A stretch of DNA of 64,000 bases. Origin: Durusdinium trenchii (taxonomy: Eukaryota > Sar > Dinophyceae > Suessiales > Symbiodiniaceae). The DNA lies in the NCBI GenBank assembly GCA_963970005.1, contig CAXAMN010003102.1, positions 251,378 to 315,377 of the forward strand. The letters are read 5' to 3'. Below, piece by piece: positions 12,601 through 23,373 of the stretch (position 1 is the stretch's first letter; the number at the start of each line of letters is the position of its first letter). Made by a program: the position numbers and the translations under genes. A model generated the notes under the pieces. It worked only from the letters and a program-made list of their open reading frames with translations. It made no database searches and was not told where the DNA came from.

Positions 12601-12827
12601 TGGCACGCACACCGGTTGGAGCAAAATGCCCTGCAAACACGGTGGGCTCAACAGCACGCTTGTCCTTGGCCTGTGAATTTGCTGAGTGCAGCGCTGGAAC
12701 TCTCAGCGGCCGGACGGCCGGGGCTGGTTTCAAAAAAGAACTCATGTATACCCTGTACTTAGCTGAAGTCCAATATCCACAAATGACCACTCTGAGGGTT
12801 GAAAGTGCATGAGAACTTAAGACCATC
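9691..12827 (-). CDS. multi-exon acidic/basic protein, function unknown
   Basis: Minus-strand exons separated by stretches ending CAG before G run from about 12.8 kb to a stop at 9691. Parts seen: AKDKRAVEPTVFAGHFAP (near 12,660), a basic helical exon starting MVRSASDLTRQCGRR (12,480 to about 11,900), short acidic exons around 11,760, 11,670, 11,430, 11,285 (DPVGAWDGDKDCDRH), 11,205 (DMHFDDFDDEDCGE) and 10,985 (DFDPELHDDYMYDQEWGY), then VWQKLEYFFGLLHGDWF at 10,437 and a Pro/Lys-rich tail. The frame changes at a run of six C/G at 9908-9913, after which the frame runs to MPAAERRKRRFA. That may be a sequencing slip, a real frameshift or a missed intron. The C-terminal part (FFAKHRRAGKLTYRQIQTKW) is basic and helical, suggesting nucleic-acid contact. 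No family is assigned. Confidence 0.5.
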
Positions 12828-12829
12828 TT

Positions 12830-13195
12830 TGCACCATATCACTGTGGGTTCTTGGTTGCCCTGACTGCGACGTTTGCGCGGACGGACGGCGAGTGCAGTA
12901 CAGGCAAAAGAGGGAAAAAACATCCAGAGTGGAAGGGTCGCCTATAGGTGGCCCCAAACAGAACACAACTTCACATCAAAGTTAGACTCTGAAATTGCTG
13001 GGTAAATCAAAAAACCATGTGCGGAGCGCCTTGGAAGCCTAGTTCTTCCAGCGGCCCCGTTCTCAAACCACTCCAAGTTAAATCAACCTTGTAGATTACA
13101 AAAGAAACTTCCGAGTTACAGGCTCAAGACTGTTCCGCCCAAGAGAGAAATTCCAAGTTACGGATCTTTTTTTCCAAGACGGATCAGTGATCGAC
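12830..13195. other. gap between gene cluster and Helitron-like block
   Basis: No exon, hairpin or repeat stands out. The Helitron-like reading frame on the minus strand fades at about 13,200, so the broken 3' edge of that element probably lies near the right end of this interval. Confidence 0.45.
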
Positions 13196-13215
13196 ATTTG
13201 GCTTGCTTGGACATG

Positions 13216-16200
13216 TCAGGCTGCCATTAGCTTATGGGAGGCGCAAGACAAATTGTGGAATTGTTTTTTCAATCCTGCACTCGATCTTCTCCTACCCAGG
13301 AACCCAGCCCCATATGTCCGGTTAGCACTGGTGATCCATATGTCCGCTGGACCTCTGCTGGTGGTCCCCAACCATAACCCCAAGGCATTGCGACGCCCCT
13401 TTGTGCTCACCTGAAAGCGGCGAGCGTTCCCCCGGCAGATCACGCGGGATAGCACGTTCGTCTTCTTTGGGAAACCGTGCTTACATTTGTTAGGGGCCCC
13501 TTTTTTTTGCATCCGGCTAGAGGGGCCCGAGCTTTGAGGGAGGGGTTCCATGGATGCCAGTGACACTGCTGGGCGGAAAATCTTGCTTGAGCTGCTTTCT
13601 TGTAAGCGTGGATGAAACATCGGGCTTCCTGTGTCACTACTTCGGGCGAGCGGGTCTCTAGCCAAGGACTCTCGGCAGTTGAGGTTCGAAGGAAACCTGG
13701 CCACTGGCCCAAAAGATTGTGAGTAGCTTTGCTGAAGTTGTCTTGCCATTCTCTTTCGAAGTAGGATGCTTGCTCCACGTGGTCGACTGGATGGGGATGC
13801 TGTTCGGTGTGAATCCATTCGTGGAAGTGCTGCAACGCTCCAAAGTCGATGTGCTTGTCTTCTATTTTTTGGAGCAGGCAGCTCAATGGTTCCTGCCAAA
13901 TGCTTTCTGCATACACATTACAATGGAAATGGGGTGTTGCATTAGCCTGATACTCGATGGCGCCACAAATGGCGCGGACGAACCCCAAAACCCCACCAGT
14001 GGGATGTGTGCTGTAACCTTGTGGATCTCGACAATCACAACTTGGGCAACGAAAGCACATTCGGATGCCGAGCAGCTGCGCAAAAATGAAACGCACCATG
14101 GTTTGGAAACTCAGGACTTCTGCCCAAGGATCTCGAGCCGTAATTTCTCGACGGTTGTCATATCTCTTTCTCTGTTCCATGGCTTTCCCACACGGGTGGA
14201 TTGAAGCTTTCCGGACAGGCGCTGCGGCCCGGGTCCGCTGTGCGATAGCGTGACAGTTTCAGGGATAGTGCATTGTGCCTCATGGTTGGCGAGATGGTGA
14301 TGAACAAAGGTTCTCCAAATTCGACCCTTGCTCCGAACAAGTACCTACCAATACGACGTCGCACTTCAATGGTTCCAGGCATCGTGCGCTGCATGGATCG
14401 CACATCTTGCAACAGTTGGTTTTCGGGTCCGGTGAGGCCCTTAGCAAAGAATAATATGCGTGTGTCATACTGAATTGGTCGTTCGCGACCGTCTGCGGAG
14501 ACATACTTTCCGCGTCGCAATTTTTGGTACAGTCCTTCGGCTGCACGCACCCATTCGGAGACTGGCACGGGTTCGATCTGTTTGCGATGGGAGTTCCATC
14601 TTCGCCAGAGGGCACCCCCGCACACAGCAGCCCACTTTGAAGTGATGCGACGGAGACCGGGTACTAGGTCCCATGAGTTGCGAATGGAGCTCTCCACTCG
14701 ACCGGTAATGTGTTTAAGGTGTTGCATGGGCCCTAAGACAGGTGCGTCTGCAACCCGGCGAAACTTGGGTTTCTGTGGATAGTCTGGTCCGCTTGCGGGG
14801 GCGGGCAAACTGAACGGAAAGGCCCAGTGAAGAAAATCGGTGCGCCATTGGTCCCAAAAGTCTGTGCCAGTTTGGACCCCTAACTCATGGGTGGTGGTGG
14901 CGAGGTTGTTGACAAGGGCAACCTCTGGATCCCCTACGTCTGTGCTAGCATAATCTGCACTCAACACAGAGGGTCTCATTTTACCACTAAAGGCTTCTCC
15001 CTCTAAGTTGCAACTTATGTTGAGCTCGGGTGTGGCGTGCTTGGATGGTAATTGGGGTGCAAAAGGTGCTTCTGGGCGGACCGCAGTCAGAGGCTCTGCG
15101 TGGGCCCTCTTTTGCGCACTTGAGCGACGCTCTGTGGCGGAGAGCGTGACGGCGACACTGCCGGCTGTCGCCGCGGGGGCCGAGCGACGCTCTGCTGCGG
15201 TTGCAGTCACCTCAGTCTGTGTAGCTCTGGGCGGATCTGTGCTGGAATTCGTGCGGTCCAAAGTGGCTGGGTCGAGCAATGGACAGGTTTCATGTTTTCC
15301 ATACACGGTTTCCACTCTCTCTGCGATCCGCACTTTTTCTTGGTCGGGGCTGTCTCTGTCTTGACACATGGGGTGCCCTAAGTCCACCAGGTGTTGCAAG
15401 AGAGCGATAACTACCCAAGGTCGAATTTTGGCTCCCGATACCAACTCCAGTGCTTCATTGTATCGCATGCCCTTAACCGTAATCTTCACAAGTGCTTGCA
15501 GTGTAGCGGGCGAATGTGGCAAGGACTCCCACGTCCGATGGCCCTGATGGGTTGGGTCCAAGGTCGCCATGATGTCTTCCCACGGCATGCTGAGGGAACT
15601 GACGTTGCCTCGGATGGCTACGCGGTGCTCTGCCTTGTGGATGTCTTCTTCCAACAAGTGTCCCCGGTCTTGTTCAAGGTAGAAGCACACGACTGAGGTC
15701 CACACGGGACAGGCGGCCGCAGCCTCGACCCAGCGAACCCGATGCCGATACAACAGCTCTGTCGGGTATCCCAGCCAGTTGTCGTTCGTCAACGCCTGTG
15801 GCACGCCAGGTGCCCGTCTTTGAGTCACGCGCGTCAGGCAAGTGCGACAGAGTGGGACACGACACCGCAGGCACAGCGTGCTGGACTGCGGGGCGCACGT
15901 CCTGCAGCGTATATCTTCTGGGCAGCACAAAATGTTCGAGCTGTCGGGCAATTGCCGAACCCACTGCCTGTGCTCCAGGCGCTGTTCGATAGCTGGAATG
16001 TTCGCGTACCTGCTGGCATAGGTGTCGTAGCACCAGTTCGCTCGAAAGCTGTCCTCGGTGAGGCTGGAGAACAAGTCCGAGACGGTCTGAAATCCAGTTT
16101 CTCCGTGGTTGGCGGCCACGTGGATGCGTGCGCAGCATGCGCAAATCAACCCTTCCATGTGTTGCTCTGTGACTTCTCGTGCCAAGCGGTGAAATGTCCG

Positions 16201-16771
16201 TCTGTCCGCGCTCCATCCCACCCGTGGTACTTGTTGCTTCTCTGTCAGAGCTACAGCGGCAAGGTAGTCGGACAGCAACTCGCTAGGGCGCGCCTCCGCA
16301 AACAGATCTTTGTGTGCGGTGCTGAGATGCGCACGCAAACAACTCGGTCCAGCGCTGTTGTTGCACTTGCATCACCCGTGCGTGTGTCCAATTGGGTTGG
16401 CAAGGGTCTTCTTTCGAGCACCGGCGACAACCTTGGATGGCACAGTGCACATTGGGAAATAAGATCCCCGAAGTGTGATCGGCTTCTTGCACGTCGAATC
16501 CTGGCAATTTAGGAGGCAGCAGGGGGTGGTCCTTCAGGGCTGCGGCTAGGTTTTGAATCCGTTCCAAATCTGAATCTTCTTTCGTGCACCAGTGGCGATG
16601 AGGTTCCACTGTCAATCCCTGATCAAGATCGTTCGAAGACATGGATCCCTCCCAATCCCAAGATTCCACGCTCTCGACGTCTACGTCGACGGCTTCGGCC
16701 TCGGAGTCTAGGGCTGCCCCAACTTCTTCATGGATCCGTCCCAGCAGAAGTTGTCCTCCGGCGCGAGACAT
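13216..16771 (-). pseudogene. Helitron Rep-type protein (HUH), frameshifted and truncated
   Basis: Three overlapping minus-strand frames make up one protein: 16771-16283, 16338-14158 (726 codons) and 14180-13440, then a further frame to 13216. Seen in order: a C2H2-like pattern across the first frame change, Cys clusters (CCPEDIRCRTC, CLRCRVPLCRTC), a DUF6570-like stretch (LTNDNWLGYPTELL), a Ser/Ala linker holding two ERRS palindromes, then GARVEFGEPLFITISPTMRH at about 14,365-14,290, which matches the Helitron_like_N style. The HUH motif is TPHFHCNVY at about 13,940-13,913. CKHGFPK and GRRNALGLWLG follow at about 13,490-13,375. Known Helitron Reps nick single-stranded DNA with HUH and Tyr residues and carry a C-terminal helicase. 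The Tyr motif and helicase are missing here. This copy cannot be functional as read. Confidence 0.72.
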
Positions 16772-18322
16772 GCGGGCTGCGGAGTGTCTTCACACACATG
16801 TGAGTCATGACAGAGAGGGCTAGTTGCTGACACGAGCGACGCTCTTGCCACTGGCAAAGCTGAGCTTCGTTTCGGAGGTTGCGAGTCATGACAGGGAGGA
16901 CTAGTTGCTGCCTTGAGCGACGCTCTTGCAGCTGGCGAAGTTGAGCTCTGTTTCGCTGCGGCTTCGGCATCGGATTCTGGGGCTGCCCTCACCTCTTCTT
17001 GGACCCCATCCCAGCAGGTGTCGTCCTCCAGTTCAGAACATGCGAGCTGCGGAGTGTCTCCAGAGATTTGTGAGTCATTACACGGAGGATCAGTCGCTGA
17101 CATGAGCGACGCTCTCGCCGCTGGCGAAGCTGAGCTCCGTGTTGGTGGTTGTGGTGTGCTTCGGTCCTCAGGGGGGGGGGGTGCCTGTGGCGCCGGCAAC
17201 GGAGGTTGAGCCGTCCCCAGCAACTGTTGGACTGCTTCTAAGACGGCTCTGGCACCCTGTGCACGAAAAGCTTCAACTAAAGGCGTGCTTGGGAAGGGGT
17301 CGCCGATGTTCTGGCTACGTTCCACCAAGTCGTAGTGGCCGGTGACACCCATGTCTCGATGTACGAGCTCCAACACGGTGTCGCAACTTTGCATGCGCTT
17401 CCTGGTCGGTGAGGCACTCCATGGACCGGACCCAGCAATTCACATTCGCGCGGGCACCTCAAATGAGACACTCAAAATCGAACTGTTGGGTCAAGGCCCA
17501 CAACTCCACACCGGCAGAAGCGTGGTGGATCGAATCTAACATATCCGGCTGGAGCAACACTGCATGGAGTTTGCTGAGTAAGACTACTTCAGTCGTGTTC
17601 AAGGGCGCAGTCTTGACGGCCGTCGGCTGTTGTCGAAGGAAGTGCTCATGCAGCTGCAATTCGTCGTCGTCGAACGGGACACACGCCGTTGCGACTGCGT
17701 CTGCGCGCGGCCCGTGCTGGGCCGCCAACAACCACTCAATGGCTTGCAAATAGATTTCGGCGGCTGTGCCACGGCCCGAGTGTGTGCTGCCTTTGAAGTA
17801 CCGGCTCACGGCGTAGAAGAAGCACCAACCGTCTCCCGGCATGCGCACAACATTCGACCGAATTCGCGCTTGCAGCGTCTCGGCGGCTTCAGGATTGCCG
17901 TTCACGGCATGCTGCTCTCGATTTCGGACCTTTCGAGGTAGGTACCATCTCGGTGCCGTCTGGGCTTGGGGACACCCTTTTCGCACGTCTCGCCGGGTTT
18001 GCAGGCGGAAGCCATACCCGCAGAGATCAACGCAACACACGACGTCCAGTTGCTCGGCACGGCGACAACCAAGGGCACAGCTAAGTTTCCACTTCTGCCC
18101 GCCACTGACCTCCGTGCTCACGGTGTAGAACAGACACCCGCCCTGGCCCGGCACGAGCAGGAAGTAGGCCCCTATTTCGCTCTGCCGCACCACCTTGCCC
18201 TTCGCAGTGTGCGGCTTTCGCCTGCGTCGCCCTCGTGCTGACTCCCCTCGGGCGTTGCCTAAGCGTGCCGCTTGATAGCCCACTGAGGTCAGCGAGGAGC
18301 CGCGACATCCGCAAACCAACAA
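16708..18322 (-). pseudogene. OTU-type cysteine protease fused upstream of Helitron Rep, frameshifted
   Basis: The minus-strand frame 18,322-17,459 contains MPGDGWCFFYAVSRYF, with the catalytic-type Cys codon at 17,822-17,824. This is the D-G-x-C motif of OTU deubiquitinases. A related upstream copy, VPGQGGCLFYTVS (Cys near 18,135), lacks the Asp, so the OTU start seems duplicated with one degenerate copy. The catalytic-His-like GHYDLVE lies near 17,340-17,322 in another frame (17,394-16,708), so a frameshift around 17,400-17,460 splits the domain. A Pro/Ser/Ala-rich tail follows, with three palindromes read as RASL. OTU domains are known passengers of Helitron ORFs and would cleave ubiquitin chains. 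Here the break implies loss of function unless the reading is an assembly error. Confidence 0.68.
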
Positions 18323-18339
18323 CCAAATCCAGCCACATA

Positions 18340-18362
18340 CCCCAAGGCTCCGCTTAGTCTAT
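18340..18362 (+). repeat. left terminal inverted repeat
   Basis: This matches the reverse complement of 23,923-23,945 at all 23 positions. It is preceded by TA and followed by an AT-rich subterminal zone (to about 18,475) rich in TCTATT and TATA words. Confidence 0.85.
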
Positions 18363-18648
18363 TAACAAGCTAAATGGACTAAAATAGACTTGTTGGTTAT
18401 AATAGTATATATATACTATTTTTTGAGGCTATCATCAAAAAGGTGATAAGATATAAATATCCTATTTTTTGAGCGCGCATGTTTCTCCAGTGAACTTTTC
18501 TATCGTTTCTGACGGTCTGACAGCGCAGTTTCCTGTACTCGAGAACTTTGCTGAATGATTCGTTCGTTCAAGTTGTCAAGCCACTTTTTGATAGTTTTCC
18601 TCCGCAGTTTCAGATTTCGGGTGCAATTTCCTCCGCTTTCGGTGTGCT

Positions 18649-19065
18649 ATGGCTACCGTGTTGGTGCACGCTCGGGAAATCAAGCAGCTCTTCAATGACA
18701 GTTTCCCAGATAGCGAGGAGCTGGCGGAGCAGGTTGAGAACTGGAGGAACATCATTTTGTACTACTTGAAGGCAGAGCAGCAGCATGCTGCAAAGATCTA
18801 TTTGGAGGATATGGCCAAGACGTTGGTGTATGTGCGGATGATGATCCGAGGCGATGATGTCTCTGAGGAGCTCGACGGAGTGCAATTTTACCGAGCTCCA
18901 CTGCCAGCAGGCTTCACGTTCATGAATCTTACTCCTCCAGTGCACCCGGATGAGGTGCTGATGAAGGCGGAAATTAAACAGTGTGTGAATTTCATGCTGC
19001 GCTTCAAGCGGCTTCACGCACATTGGTCTGCTTTCTTTTCATCGATGTGCCACGTCCTGTGCTAA
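18649..19065 (+). CDS. hypothetical 138-codon protein inside the TIR element
   Basis: The frame is open from ATG at 18,649 with balanced composition and helical charged character: IKQLFNDSFPDSEELAEQ and AKIYLEDMAKTLVYVRMM. The likely exon may end before the stop, around KRLHAHWS (about 19,028), because the tail loses that character and a long repeat-filled interval follows. No family was recognised. It is the first coding segment after the left TIR, so it may be the N-terminal exon of the element's own gene. Confidence 0.5.
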   Translation: MATVLVHAREIKQLFNDSFPDSEELAEQVENWRNIILYYLKAEQQHAAKIYLEDMAKTLVYVRMMIRGDDVSEELDGVQFYRAPLPAGFTFMNLTPPVHPDEVLMKAEIKQCVNFMLRFKRLHAHWSAFFSSMCHVLC

Positions 19066-19139
19066 TCCATGGACGCGTGGAATGGGACCCATGGACATAT
19101 AGCGTATAAGTGGTGAAAAAATACGACCTTGCTGCTTTA

Positions 19140-19740
19140 ATGTTGCCATTTCTCAGTGTTTCCATTTCCTTTCTGAGAGTGAGGGTTTCCATTTCCTTTT
19201 TGAGAGTTTTCATGTTTTTTTCGATTTCCTTTCCGGGAGTTTGTGAGGGTTTCCATCAATTTCCTTTCTGAGAGTGTTCATTTCCTTTTTTGATTTCCTT
19301 TCCGATCTTTTGTGAGGGTTTCCATTTCAATTCTGATCGTTTTCAAGTGTTTTTTTCGATTTCCTTTCTGAGAGTGAGGGTTTCCATTTCCTTTCTGAGA
19401 GTTTTCATGTTTTTTCGATTTCCTTTCCGAGAGTTTGTGAGGGTTTCCATCAATTTCCTTTCTGAGAGATTTCATTTCCTGTTTTGATTTCCTTTCCGAT
19501 CTTTTGTGAGGGTTTCCATTTCCTTTCTGATAGTTTTCAAGTATTTTTTCGATTTCCTTTCTGTGAGTTTTTGAGGGTTTCCATTTCCTTTCTCCCAGTT
19601 TTCACTGTGTTTTTCGGTTTCCATTCCTTTCTGAGAGTTTTCCTTTTTGTGTTCGATTTCCTGTGTTGGTTTTTCGTCTTTCTGTCTCAGAGTTGAAGGT
19701 TTTCTTTTCTTTTCTGATTGTTTATGAAGGTGTCCATTCA
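19140..19740 (+). repeat. TTTCC-rich minisatellite with 194-bp higher-order period
   Basis: Words such as TTTCCTTTCTGAGAG repeat every 25-40 bases. Larger blocks repeat at 194 bp: GATCTTTTGTGAGGG starts at 19,304 and 19,498, and GTGAGGGTTTCCATCAA at about 19,243 and 19,437. Minus-strand reading gives K/N/G-rich frames that are shadows. The same words return in opposite orientation at about 22,030-22,200. Confidence 0.85.
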
Positions 19741-19918
19741 TGAGTTCATGAAGGTTTCCATTTCCTTGATGTTGTTTTCAAGTTTTTTCATTCATAGAGG
19801 TGAGTTTCCACCTCCATTTCTTGTTCTATTTCCTTTCTTGGGAGAGTCCGTTCTTATTTCTTTTCACGCTATAGCTATTTTGGCTATAGCAATTTTCCAA
19901 GCTTAGACTCTTTCGCGG

Positions 19919-20905
19919 CATGGCGGACGCGCACGAGACCGAAGCTGCAGCTTTGCAAGCTGTTGCGGAAGCGCATGACCAAGCAAGCTATCGTCTATTG
20001 GCCATAAACTCGTCTATCTCTCGCTGAGGCCTACTCTGGGGAACGAATACTCCAATGCTGAACCAAGCACTCATGAAGCTGCAGGGGGCGATACAACTAC
20101 AGCAAACCACGAGGAAGCAGATGAAGAGGATGATCTACCTCCTACAGCCCCATGGCTGAGGCGACAGCAATTGCGCCAGACTGAGCGGAAGTTGGAGGCT
20201 GAGGGTGTGGAGCCCAAGGAGGAAGCCAATGAGTCAGCCGAAGAAACAAAGGCTGTGAAGAAAAAAGAAAAAGGGAGAAGGAAAAGGGAAAGGCAAAGAA
20301 ACCATCAGAGGTGGAAGAGCCAGAAGAGCAAGCGCAGCCTGTGGAGCATGAGCGTCACTACACCGAGACAGAGCAGAAGGTGGAGGCAGCTGAGCATGAC
20401 ACAGAGGATGAAGAGAAGGGCAACAGTGACAAGGCGGAGGAAAAGAAGCAGGACTGGTGTTTCCGAGGGTGTGGGCTCTTCTTCCTGAAGTTTTTCGAGA
20501 GAGAGAGAGAGAGAGTTCTGAATCTTTTTTCCTTTGTGAGAGTTTCTGAGACCGGTTTTCTGAGAGACAAGTTTGAGAGCTTTTTTCTGTGAAATTTCTG
20601 AGGGAGAGAGAGAGAGAGAGAAGCTTTGCAACATTGCAGGAGGGCGTGGAGCGCCACTCCAGATCCAGGTCGAAAAGGCGACCAAAAGCTTCAACATCTC
20701 CGGAGTTGGTCCCCGCATGGGTAAGGAGATCAACCTAATTGAGCGTTCAGTGTCAACTCTTTGACAGTTTCTGTTCATGATGTTCTTTTGAAATCATTCT
20801 GCAGGAGGGATCTTCGAACACTCCGCAAATCTCTTGAAGTCGCCTGCGACGGGCTCAAAAACCTGGAGGACAAGCTGAATCGCCGACAGGCAGGGTCTCA
20901 GCGAA
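19919..20905 (+). CDS. acidic multi-exon segment inside the TIR element
   Basis: Exon-like pieces: MADAHETEAAALQAVAEA from 19,919; an acidic exon about 20,036-20,460 containing ANHEEADEEDDLPPTAPW, whose frame slips in an A-rich tract near 20,260-20,310 and continues as EVEEPEEQAQPVEHERHY; an SR-like exon at 20,640-20,720 (GVERHSRSRSKRRPKAS) after a CAG; and RRDLRTLRKSLEVACDGL at 20,805-20,890, likely coiled coil. Together they look like the N-terminal half of one protein, possibly joined to the HGDG-family part at 22.3 kb. Function is unknown. Confidence 0.42.
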
Positions 20906-20977
20906 ACAGAAAACAAGATAATATATCATCAATTGTTTACCAATGTTTTGGTTGTTGATGATTGTTTTCTGAGACCT
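20889..20977. repeat. imperfect inverted repeat
   Basis: The left part contains GGTCTCAG, AAAACA and ATCATCAA. The right part, 20,953-20,977, carries their complements in reverse order (TTGATGATTGTTTTCTGAGACC). It abuts the larger palindromic element that follows. Confidence 0.65.
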
Positions 20978-21427
20978 GGATGTTGAGACATCAAATATTT
21001 TTCAAAATCATGAAATGTATGAAGAGCACAAGTTAAAAAAAAAAAACAAAGTTTTATCCAAGTTTTGATAAAACTTTGATTTTTACAGTCAAAGTTTTAT
21101 CAAAGTTTTGATCAAACTTTGATTTTCATAATCAAAGTTTTATCAAACTTTGACTTTTAAAATCAAAGTTTTGTTAAACTTTGACTTTTGAAGTCCAAGT
21201 TTTATCAAAGTTGATTTTTGAATATCAAACTTTGATCAAAACTTTGATTTTAAAATCAAACTTTGATAAAACTTTGATTATGAAAATCAATTTTGATCAA
21301 AACTTTGATAAAACCTTGACTGTAGAAATCAAAGTTTTATCAGAACTTTGATAAAACTTTGATTTTTAACTTGTGCTTTTCATACATTTCATGATTTCTT
21401 GAAAAGATAGTTGATGTCTCAACATCC
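20978..21427. repeat. 450-bp MITE-like fold-back with about 62-bp arms
   Basis: The arms 20,978-21,040 and 21,364-21,427 are inverted and about 90 percent alike, both starting GGATGTTGAGACATCAA from their ends. The interior is made of short, alternately inverted AAAGTTTTATCAAA / TTTGATAAAACTTT words, so nearly the whole unit can fold. It codes for nothing. A target duplication was not found. It sits inside the 5.6 kb element, probably in an intron. Confidence 0.82.
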
Positions 21428-21759
21428 GAATCACAGAAAAATTCATTAGAGTTGCATCGAAAACCAAAACCACGAGAGCAGTTCTTTTGCGACTATGTAG
21501 TCCAAGGTTCTTGGAGACTTAAAGATACAAGACTATGGAACCTGTCTTTCTGACCAAAGTTCTCCTCAAATGTGTAGTTCGTAAGTTCGTTGGTTGTGTC
21601 ATTGGTGCCTGCGACAGGTGGATCCGCTGCTGCATGGTTTCAAAGCCAGAACCTCGAGACTGATCTGACAGGAGAAAGTTCAAAGATTTTTTCAACCGGT
21701 TACTCTGAAGACTCCATGTCAGAGTTTTGCATTTGTCATGTTCGACAAGTTTGCCTAGT

Positions 21760-22215
21760 AGAGATTTCAGTTTCTTTTCTCAGAGTGAGTTTCTCATGCC
21801 TTCTTGAGAGGTCACTTGTCATTTCAACCTTTGCGAGTTTCTTTCCTGAGAGATTTTTCTGATGGTTTCTTTTCTGAGTGCACTTTTCTGGGAGTTTCCA
21901 TTTCTTTTTGGACAGGCTCGATTCATTTCAGAGAGGTTTTCATTTCTTCTCTGAAAGTTACGCTGGGCCGTGGTGGTTTGCATATTTGGAATTGGCTCGA
22001 ATAAGCATACAGCATACAGTATCACAAGCAACTCTCAGAAAGGAAGCCCTTGCATACAAAACAGTCAGCTCTCAAAAAGAATACCCTCAGAAAGGAAACT
22101 CTTAGAAAGACACTTTAATGAACACACATTTTATCGAATAACCGTCAGCGCTCAAAACAAATGCCCTCAGAAAGAAAACGCTCCGAAAGGAAACTCTCAG
22201 AAAGACTTTTTATTG
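21760..22215. repeat. inverted pair of CTCAGAAAGGAAA-type arrays
   Basis: At 21,770-21,960 the words are TTTTCTGAGAG and TTTCCTGAGAG. From about 22,030 the complements (CTCAGAAAGGAAACTC) dominate, including a duplicated unit ending GAACACACATTTT / GAACGCACATTTT. The centre of inversion is near 21,990. The words are the same as in the 19.1-19.7 kb minisatellite. Confidence 0.7.
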
Positions 22216-22270
22216 AACGCACATTTTGTTTGAATTTGGTGTGTTAGAAAGAACATCTTTTAGGAGGCTA

Positions 22271-23373
22271 TCATTTTGTAGCTCCATGCGATGAAGTACT
22301 GCAAGGAAAGCTGCAAACTGCAAACTTTGAGGAGAGTTTCTTTGCAGCCGACAACATCAAATCCGACCTAGTGGAGCTATTGCTTTCAGCATGGGTTTGG
22401 GGCGAAATTTCAGGTGTGCTGATTCAGCGCATCACGCAAGCTGCTAGCAAGGACCTACAAAAGGCTGGGTGTGGCAAGATCAATTCATGGATCCTATTGT
22501 CACAAATGGGGACTTCAGGCCAGCGCATCTCGAACATCAAAAGAGATCTCGAACAAAAACTTCCTGCGCCAATGTTCACTCTTTCTGAGCACATATGCCC
22601 GTAAAAGTTGGAAGCAAACTGGACGATCCACAGTAAGACAATTGCCAATAACGCTCTTGCCTCCTGATGTCACATGGATGAGGCTATGGAAAACTGATGC
22701 CTGGAAAAGGTGTATTCTAGAAGACCCAAGTTTGGCGCCAAAGTTTTGGTCAGAAGTGGGCCAACACCCAGCTCTTCTTCACCACCCTGCTCGTAGCGTC
22801 CAAAGATATCAAGAAAGGGCAATGCCATTGATTTTGCATGGCGACGGCGCTTCTGTGACCCAACAAATAGGAAGCGGCTCGAAGAGTTGCTTGTTTGTGA
22901 GCTTTAAATCTCTGCTCGGTCAGTCAACTTCGTGTCGCTAACGCCATTTGCTCGTTGGAGCATTGTGGACCCAAATGGTGGCTAAGGGAAACCTCATGCA
23001 AACATCGCGCGCATTCTGGAACTCCATAGCAAAATCTTTTGAACGAATGATGGCGGACGAAGGCTCCAAGACTGATGGTTTCTTTGGCTGTCTGCTTTTC
23101 AGTTCTGGCGACCTGGAATACTTCAATGCTTGGCATGACCTGCCGCACTGGCAGTCTCACCGTCCCTGTGGTTTTTGTAACATCCACTTGCATGACGCTG
23201 GAGATTACAAGCAGGTGCGAGAAATCCCACCTGATCAGTGGAATGCATTGCCTCGGCCACAAAGCTGCCCACTATTTCGAATAGTGCTTTCGCCTGCTGC
23301 AGTCTCGGTTGATTTGATGCACCTGACGCGAAAAAGAAGCGCGATTTCGCTGAACCTTGATCGCGAACCATGA
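22271..23373 (+). pseudogene. HGDG-family dinoflagellate protein, frame-broken
   Basis: The first frame reads ESFFAADNIKSDLVELLL and then INSWILLSQMGTSGQRISN to about 22,620. A second frame (22,625-22,941) continues with ITLLPPDVTWMRLWKTDAW, SLAPKFWSEVGQHPALLHH and MPLILHGDGASVTQQ (HGDG codons 22,838-22,849). A third (22,948-23,373) has FWNSIAKSFERMMADEGSK, SGDLEYFNAWHDLPHW and CGFCNIHL, then QVREIPPDQWN. The order LLPP..., FW, HP, HGDG, GD-EY, C-x2-C matches a family I recognise as very abundant in Symbiodiniaceae and annotated there without function. Its position between TIRs suggests it may be the mobility protein. Frame changes near 22,620 and 22,940 could be short introns or decay. Confidence 0.6.

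Larger units (their letters stand above)
13196..18339 (-). mobile_element. Helitron-like element, block 1 (OTU protease plus Rep region), 3'-truncated
   Basis: Read on the minus strand, this block encodes an OTU-like protease, a Pro/Ser/Ala linker, a Cys-rich and DUF6570-like region, a Helitron_like_N-type region and a HUH motif, in the order common to Helitron ORFs of protists. It stops near 13,200, soon after a CKHGFPK motif, so the Tyr motif and the Pif1-like helicase are absent. Several frame changes show decay. Its 5' side continues, after removing the 18,340-23,945 insertion, into the block at 23.9-26.6 kb. Both blocks, and nowhere else in the window, carry the palindrome GAGCG-W-CGCTC. 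Helitron ends (5' TC, 3' hairpin plus CTRR) were not identified, so the limits are approximate. Confidence 0.7.
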
